Origin: Salinilacustrithrix sp034522155
Lineage (GTDB): Bacteria; Actinomycetota; Acidimicrobiia; Acidimicrobiales; Salinilacustritrichaceae
DNA: 64,000 nt
Direction: 5' to 3'
Assembly (NCBI GenBank): GCA_034522155.1
Contig: JAXHLP010000010.1
Coordinates: 62,001-126,000 of the forward strand
Positions 59,418 through 64,000 of the stretch are shown here, in pieces. Under the pieces are notes generated by a model, which worked only from the letters and a program-made list of their open reading frames with translations, was not told where the DNA came from and did not search any database. The position numbers and the translations under genes were made by a program. Position 1 is the first letter of the stretch. Every line of letters begins with the position of its first letter.

Positions 59418-60887
59418 GTGCCTGATCCCGCCACCAGGACTGCTGCGACCCGCGACGCGGTCCAGGATCGGCTGGACGCCTCGGGCCGGTACCAGCGCTG
59501 GGTGCTACTCACCGGGCTCACGGGAATGTTCGCCACGACCTTCCCGATCACGCTGCTGGCCGTCAGCATCTCCACCATCGCCGAGGACTTCGACGCGAGC
59601 GAGACACTCGTCGCGTGGGTGATCTCGGCACCGATGCTCGCCTCGGCCGTGGCCCTGCCGATCCTCGGCAAGCTCGGCGACCTCTACGGCCACCGGCGGA
59701 TCTTCCTCACCGGCTTCGCCGTCGCGACCGTCGTCACCGCGTTGACCACCTTCGCCTGGGACCCCTACTCCCTCATCGTCCTCCGGGCACTGGCCGTGGT
59801 CATCGGCGCGGCCACGATCCCGTCGTCCATGGCGCTCATCAACAGCGTCCACGCTCCCTCCGAACGCGCCAAGGCGATGGGGTGGTGGTCGCTGGTCGCT
59901 GCGGGTGCACCGGCCATCGGGCTGGTGGCCGGGGGGCCGCTGATCGACGCGGTGGGTTGGCGGCCGACTTTCGCCATCCAGGCCATCCTCTCGGTGGTCC
60001 CGGTCCTGGCGGCGTTCCTGATCCTGCGTGAGACCCCCCGGCGAACCGACGTCGGGTTCGACGTGCCCGGCTCGCTGACCCTGGCGGTCGGCGCGGGCGC
60101 CTTGATGCTGGCCCTGAATCAGCTCCCCGAGCGGGGGATCGACGCGTTGGTGCTCGTCGCGGTGGGTGTCGGCGCCGCCGGCATCGCTGCGTTCGTCTGG
60201 GTGGAATCACGGGTGGCGTCCCCACTCGTGCCCCTCGAGTTCTTCCGCCGCCGCAACTTCACCTTCTCGGTGCTCACCTCGCTGTTCGCCGGTGCCGCCT
60301 ACATGGGCGGGTTCGTGCTCGCTCCCCTCCTGCTGCAATCGGTCTTCGCGTTCTCGGTGTCGACCACGAGCCTGGTGATGCTGGCGCGCCCCGCGTCGTT
60401 CGCGGCCACGTCGCCGCTGGGTGGTTCGATCGCGACGAAGGTCGGCGAGCGACCAGTGGCGATGCTCGGCTCGGTCGCCATCGCCGTGGCGCTCCTGCTC
60501 ATCGGCATGAGCGCCACCACCGAGCTCGTCTACCTCGTCGTCTTCGCCCTCTTCCTCCAGGGCCTGGGCAACGGGATGGGTCGACCCTCGACCACCGCCG
60601 TGCTGTCGAACTCCGTCGACGAGTCCGACCTCGGCATCGCCGCCGCAGCCGAGCGCATGTCCTGGCAGGTCGGTTCGGCCATGGGGATCACGATCCTGAC
60701 GTCGCTGTACGGCGGCACCGAGCAGGCGTCCGACTTCTTCACGGCCTACGCCGTCGGCGCGGGACTGGGCGTCGCGGCCCTGGTCTTCGCCACCCTGATG
60801 CGCTCGACGCCGTCCGAGGAGCCTCACCCCGCAGCCGAGCCCGCCGACCTCTATCCCGAGCAGGTCCCGACCACGGCGACGAACTAG
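59418..60887 (+). CDS. MFS drug exporter (DHA2-like, 14 helices)
   Basis: A 489-residue transporter with about 14 hydrophobic segments. It has the MFS motif A GKLGDLYGHRRIF (82-94) between helices 2 and 3, and a motif C-like AAGAPAIGLVAGGPLI. It probably exports hydrophobic compounds with protons. The GTG start has a GGG-type ribosome site. Its stop shares the palindrome CTAG with the stop of the opposite enoyl-CoA hydratase gene. Confidence 0.9.
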   Translation: MPDPATRTAATRDAVQDRLDASGRYQRWVLLTGLTGMFATTFPITLLAVSISTIAEDFDASETLVAWVISAPMLASAVALPILGKLGDLYGHRRIFLTGFAVATVVTALTTFAWDPYSLIVLRALAVVIGAATIPSSMALINSVHAPSERAKAMGWWSLVAAGAPAIGLVAGGPLIDAVGWRPTFAIQAILSVVPVLAAFLILRETPRRTDVGFDVPGSLTLAVGAGALMLALNQLPERGIDALVLVAVGVGAAGIAAFVWVESRVASPLVPLEFFRRRNFTFSVLTSLFAGAAYMGGFVLAPLLLQSVFAFSVSTTSLVMLARPASFAATSPLGGSIATKVGERPVAMLGSVAIAVALLLIGMSATTELVYLVVFALFLQGLGNGMGRPSTTAVLSNSVDESDLGIAAAAERMSWQVGSAMGITILTSLYGGTEQASDFFTAYAVGAGLGVAALVFATLMRSTPSEEPHPAAEPADLYPEQVPTTATN

Positions 60888-61681
60888 GACAGACGGCGCC
60901 CGTACTCCCGGGCCGCGTCCTGTCCCTCGGGCTCGCGGAGGGACCACTGGAGCAGATCGGGGTCGGCCCACCCCGCGACCATGGCCGGCGTCGTTCGTCC
61001 GATCGCCGCGGTCATCGCCCGGGTCATCGCGAGCGGACCTGCGGGCATCGACACCAACTCCTCGACACACGCCGCGACCGCGGCGCCGAGATCGTCGGCG
61101 GCGACCACGCGTTGGGCGTAGCCCGAGCGCAGCAGCTCATCGGCCTCGACGGCCCGGCCGGTCATGACCCAGTCACGGGTGAGTGGCAGGCCGACCTCGC
61201 GCACCAGCAGCGGGATGCCCGCCCACGTGAGCGGGATGCCGATGGCGAGCTCGGGGATGCGCAGCACCGTGTCGTCGGCGGCGACCCGGAGGTCGCAGGC
61301 CGCGCCCAGCAGGGCTGCGCCGCCGATCACGTGTCCGTGGAGCCGCGCAACCGTGACCTGGGGCACGCGACCGAACTGATCGAGCAGCCGCTGCCAGGCG
61401 CCGGTCAGGTGCCGGCGGGTGGCCCAGTCAGGCGAGCCGTGATCGGAGGAGAGGTGGGGGTACGCACCGCCGGTGAGGTCGGCACCCGCGGAGAACGCCC
61501 GGCCGGCTCCCTCGACCACGATGACCCGCACCGTCGGGTCGTCCTCGACATCGGCGAGGGCCGATGCGAGCCCGGCGCGGATCGAGTCGTCGAGGGCGTT
61601 GAGCTTGTCGGGCCGCTCGAGCCGCAGGGTGAGGACGGCGCCGTCGCGACGGACCGTGACCGTGGATTTCGCAGGGGCCAT
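60884..61681 (-). CDS. Enoyl-CoA hydratase/isomerase family protein
   Basis: A 265-residue crotonase-fold protein. The pattern includes LRLERPDKLNALDDSIRAGL, the oxyanion loop AFSAGADLTGG and HGHVIGGAALLGAACDLRVA. Catalytic acids are not certain, so it could be a hydratase, isomerase or other crotonase. ATG start at 61681, preceded by CAGGG. It converges on the MFS gene with a 4-bp overlap. Confidence 0.9.
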   Translation of the reverse strand: MAPAKSTVTVRRDGAVLTLRLERPDKLNALDDSIRAGLASALADVEDDPTVRVIVVEGAGRAFSAGADLTGGAYPHLSSDHGSPDWATRRHLTGAWQRLLDQFGRVPQVTVARLHGHVIGGAALLGAACDLRVAADDTVLRIPELAIGIPLTWAGIPLLVREVGLPLTRDWVMTGRAVEADELLRSGYAQRVVAADDLGAAVAACVEELVSMPAGPLAMTRAMTAAIGRTTPAMVAGWADPDLLQWSLREPEGQDAAREYGRRLS

Positions 61682-61732
61682 CGGGGAACCCTGCCACGGC
61701 CGTCCCGGCCCGGTCGTGCGACACTGCCGCGT

Positions 61733-62200
61733 GTGGAGCCCGTCCGCATCGAGCGATCGCCTCGGCGAGCCCGCACCGTCCGGGTCGTCTTCGTGCTCGT
61801 CGTCCTGGCCCAGGCCGCGTTGATCGCCCGCAGCTACTGGGACCCGCACAACTTCTTCGGCTTCCAACCGTTCAACGAGTCGTCCACCTGGGAGGCCGAC
61901 ATCGTCCGGGTCACCGCCGAGGGCGAACGCATCCCGATCGATGCACCCTGGCCTGGCGGCTACGAGTGGAACGACCTGGTCGGCTGGGGCGTGCTCGAGG
62001 ACCCAGGGCAGCGCAAGCACGCCTACTCCGGGTTGGACGTGCCGGTCGACTTCCTCGGCGAGGCGCTCGACTGGGTGGCCGACAACACGCCGCGCGACAC
62101 CGAGACCCGCTACCTCGAGGCCGAGGTGACCGGGTTCCGCAACACGCGCGGCCCCGAGGAGCGCACCCTGCGCAGCGAGGAACGGGAGGAGGCCCGGTGA
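61733..62200 (+). CDS. Hypothetical single-pass membrane protein
   Basis: 155 residues, not recognised. A basic N-terminus, one hydrophobic helix (about 17-33, VRVVFVLVVLAQAALIARSY) and an external acidic domain with FFGFQPFNESSTWEADIVRV and WNDLVGWGVLEDPGQRK. GTG start. Its stop overlaps the next gene's start (GTGA), so it very likely works with the HTTM protein. Confidence 0.72.
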   Translation: MEPVRIERSPRRARTVRVVFVLVVLAQAALIARSYWDPHNFFGFQPFNESSTWEADIVRVTAEGERIPIDAPWPGGYEWNDLVGWGVLEDPGQRKHAYSGLDVPVDFLGEALDWVADNTPRDTETRYLEAEVTGFRNTRGPEERTLRSEEREEAR

Positions 62201-63288
62201 CCGCGCCGCGCACGGCGTCGATCGCCCCATGGACCTTCGACGACGTGTTCGACCGCCCCGGCTCGATCCGGGCCATGGCCATCCTGCGGCTGGTGCTCGG
62301 CCCGGCCGTGCTCCTGCACCTGTGGCCGTTCCTCACCGACGCGCTGGCCGGCGAGACCTTCCGCGACCACTTCTGGGAGCCGTGGTTCCCGTTCCTGCCC
62401 ACCCCGCCGGGCTGGGTGCAACTCGGGTTCGTCTGGGTGGGCGCCGCCGCCGCCATCGGCATGGGGCTGGGATGGCGCACGCGCTGGACGGCCTGGCTGA
62501 CCACGGCCTGCGTCGCCGGCAACCTGTTGCTGTCCCAGACCCACTTCCGACACAACCGGGCGTTCCTGGTGATCCTGTTGCTGACCGTGGCCCTCAGCGA
62601 CTCCGGCCGGGTCCTGTCGCTGGACGCCCGGCGTCGACGGCGTCACGGCCGTCGGACCCCGTCGGACTTCACCACGATCTGGCCGATGTGGCTGCTCCGG
62701 GTCCTGGCTTCGATGGTGTACCTCGCCTCCGGGGTGTCGAAGCTGGTCGACCCCGACTGGTTCGGCGGCCTCGTCCTCTGGGATCGCGCCGTACGTCACG
62801 CCCACCTCGTGTCGACCCGGGTGCCCGAGCCGATCGCGGGCTGGGTGGTCGACATCGTCACCATCCGCTGGGTCCACACCCTCACCTCCCCGGTCGCGGT
62901 GGCGATGGAGCTGTTCATCGGCGTCGGGCTGTGGCTCCGACGCACCCGCATCGCCGCGGTGTGGACCGCGCTCGTGTTCCACCTGTCCATCCAGATCGCC
63001 GCGTCGGTCGAGGTGTTCAGCGTGGTCGCGATCGCCGCGCTCGTGATCTGGGCGACGCCGGCGACGCGTGACCGTTCCCTCACCGTCGACGCCACGACGA
63101 AGACGGCGCGGTGGATCCGGCGGCTCGACTGGCTCGGCCGGTTCGAGGTCCATTCCGTCCCGGGAGCGACGCTGTCGATGGTCGACCGCGACGGTTCGAC
63201 CCACTCGGGGCGCGAAGCTCTCTGGATGGTCTGCAGCCGCCTCCCGCTGACATTCCCGGTCGCGGCGCCGCGGCAGTGGTTCCGGTGA
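62197..63288 (+). CDS. HTTM-domain membrane protein (vitamin K carboxylase-like)
   Basis: A 363-residue membrane protein with about eight hydrophobic segments. The HTTM pattern is visible: RLVLGPAVLLHLWPFL, LLLSQTHFRHNRAFLVILLL, YLASGVSKLVDPDWFGG, and PVAVAMELFIGVGLW. It is related to vitamin K-dependent gamma-carboxylases. It may catalyse a modification in the membrane; the substrate is unknown. GTG start overlapping the previous stop; its own stop overlaps the next start. Confidence 0.82.
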   Translation: MTAPRTASIAPWTFDDVFDRPGSIRAMAILRLVLGPAVLLHLWPFLTDALAGETFRDHFWEPWFPFLPTPPGWVQLGFVWVGAAAAIGMGLGWRTRWTAWLTTACVAGNLLLSQTHFRHNRAFLVILLLTVALSDSGRVLSLDARRRRRHGRRTPSDFTTIWPMWLLRVLASMVYLASGVSKLVDPDWFGGLVLWDRAVRHAHLVSTRVPEPIAGWVVDIVTIRWVHTLTSPVAVAMELFIGVGLWLRRTRIAAVWTALVFHLSIQIAASVEVFSVVAIAALVIWATPATRDRSLTVDATTKTARWIRRLDWLGRFEVHSVPGATLSMVDRDGSTHSGREALWMVCSRLPLTFPVAAPRQWFR

Positions 63289-64000
63289 GCGCGCCCCGGC
63301 GCCTCCGAGGCGCGCTGTTGACCTGGGCCGTCGGCCTCGGCGTGCTGCGGCTCACCTTCTGGGCACCCGAGGTGTGCCCCACGCTGACCTCGACTGCCGC
63401 CCGGGCCACGGCGGTCGACGCCGGCGAGTGGATCCAGACCAACCAGGAGACCGACGGCCGCTATCTCTACGGCTGGGACCGCGACGATGCCGAAGTCGAC
63501 ACCGGGTACAACCTCGTGCGTCACGCCGGCGTGACGATGAGCCTCTACCAGCTCGCCGAAGCGGGCGAGATCCAGTTCCTCGAGCCCGCCGACCGGGGCC
63601 TGGACTGGATGCTCGGCCGACTCGAACCGGCGGGCGACGGCGTCGCCTTCGCCGACGGATCGCGGGCCAAGCTCGGGGCGAGCGCATTGCTCGTCGTGTC
63701 CCTCGCCCACCGTCGCCTCGTCACCGACGACACCGGCCACGACGAGACCATGCTGGAGCTCGGGCACTTCCTGCAGGGCCAGCAGCGCGCCAACGGCGCG
63801 ATGCTCAACTTCTACGACCTCGACGCCGATGCCCGGGTGCCGGAGGAGACCTCGGTGTACTCGACCGGCGAGGCCCTGTGGGCCATCGCCCTGCTCGACG
63901 AGGCCTTCCCCGACGAGGGCTTCGAGCCGTCGGCCTGGACCACGCTCGACTACATCACCACCGAACGGGACGCGGCGGAGGGCTACTGGCCCGAGCCCTG
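63285..64000 (+). CDS. Six-hairpin-like exported protein, N-terminal part
   Basis: 238 codons are visible before the window ends. The GTG start overlaps the HTTM stop. It has an N-terminal hydrophobic segment (about 10-26), then helical pairs with aromatic motifs (GWDRDDAEVDTGYNLVRHAGV, EALWAIALLDEAF), as in six-hairpin glycosidase-like or thioredoxin-domain/lantibiotic-cyclase-like folds. The whole length is unknown. It forms a three-gene unit with the HTTM gene. Confidence 0.65.
   Translation, partial: MSAPRRLRGALLTWAVGLGVLRLTFWAPEVCPTLTSTAARATAVDAGEWIQTNQETDGRYLYGWDRDDAEVDTGYNLVRHAGVTMSLYQLAEAGEIQFLEPADRGLDWMLGRLEPAGDGVAFADGSRAKLGASALLVVSLAHRRLVTDDTGHDETMLELGHFLQGQQRANGAMLNFYDLDADARVPEETSVYSTGEALWAIALLDEAFPDEGFEPSAWTTLDYITTERDAAEGYWPEP

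Overview
The window is about 64 kb of very GC-rich, densely packed bacterial DNA with many GTG starts and many ATGA, GTGA or TGATG gene overlaps. Gene content (DevR/DosR-type response regulator, FadD-type ligase, OtsA, DinB-like mycothiol-enzyme fold, HTTM protein) points to a high-GC actinobacterium, plausibly of the class Acidimicrobiia. That placement is inferred and not proven. No rRNA, tRNA, CRISPR array, transposase or phage gene was seen.

The left half, about 1-34 kb, reads as one functional island: a DevR/DosR (dormancy, hypoxia, NO) regulon. It holds a DevS-like GAF sensor kinase and a DevR-like response regulator, divergently placed. Around them are families known from the Mycobacterium tuberculosis DosR regulon: a site-2-protease/CBS protein, CBS proteins, three universal stress proteins, a CtpF-like P-type ATPase, an Rv2004c-like phosphotransferase/P-loop fusion and flavin-type split-barrel proteins. 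It also holds PEP synthase, an alcohol dehydrogenase, a GNAT-acyl-CoA synthetase fusion, and a glycan set of two GH130 proteins, a glycosyltransferase and a barrel glycosidase-like protein. A 14-bp palindrome-like box, consensus close to GKGACCTTCGRCCC, occurs eleven times, almost only in intergenic promoter regions of this island. It closely resembles the mycobacterial DosR box. Two very small ORFs also sit next to such boxes.

Downstream of the regulator lies a six-gene overlapping operon (26.1-31.4 kb) for a membrane-bound molybdenum enzyme: heme-b-like membrane subunit, Mo catalytic subunit, four-cluster ferredoxin subunit, Rieske protein, a small membrane protein and an HPP-family protein. 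The HPP family includes nitrite transporters, so nitrate or nitrite metabolism is a reasonable guess. A di-iron Fe-S repair protein, a SufR-like Fe-S regulator, a cupin and a CopD-like membrane protein follow. A perfect 36-bp palindrome probably ends this block.

The right half, about 34-64 kb, is more ordinary metabolism: two cupin/DinB genes, a TPR protein, an ABC exporter, quinone oxidoreductase, acyl-CoA ligase, trehalose-phosphate synthase, a PQQ-type sugar dehydrogenase, a TauD-type dioxygenase, SurE, a frameshifted M23 lipoprotein, an S9 peptidase, a small ferredoxin, a modified-base-reader-like protein, a Baeyer-Villiger-type monooxygenase, a single-chain 2-oxoacid dehydrogenase E1, a CoA transferase, ArsC-like protein, M20 amidohydrolase, Tpx, an MFS exporter and an enoyl-CoA hydratase. 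It ends in a three-gene HTTM cluster running off the window. Two loci carry copies of one 74-75 bp dispersed repeat in opposite orientation, and two hairpin elements follow the TPR gene.
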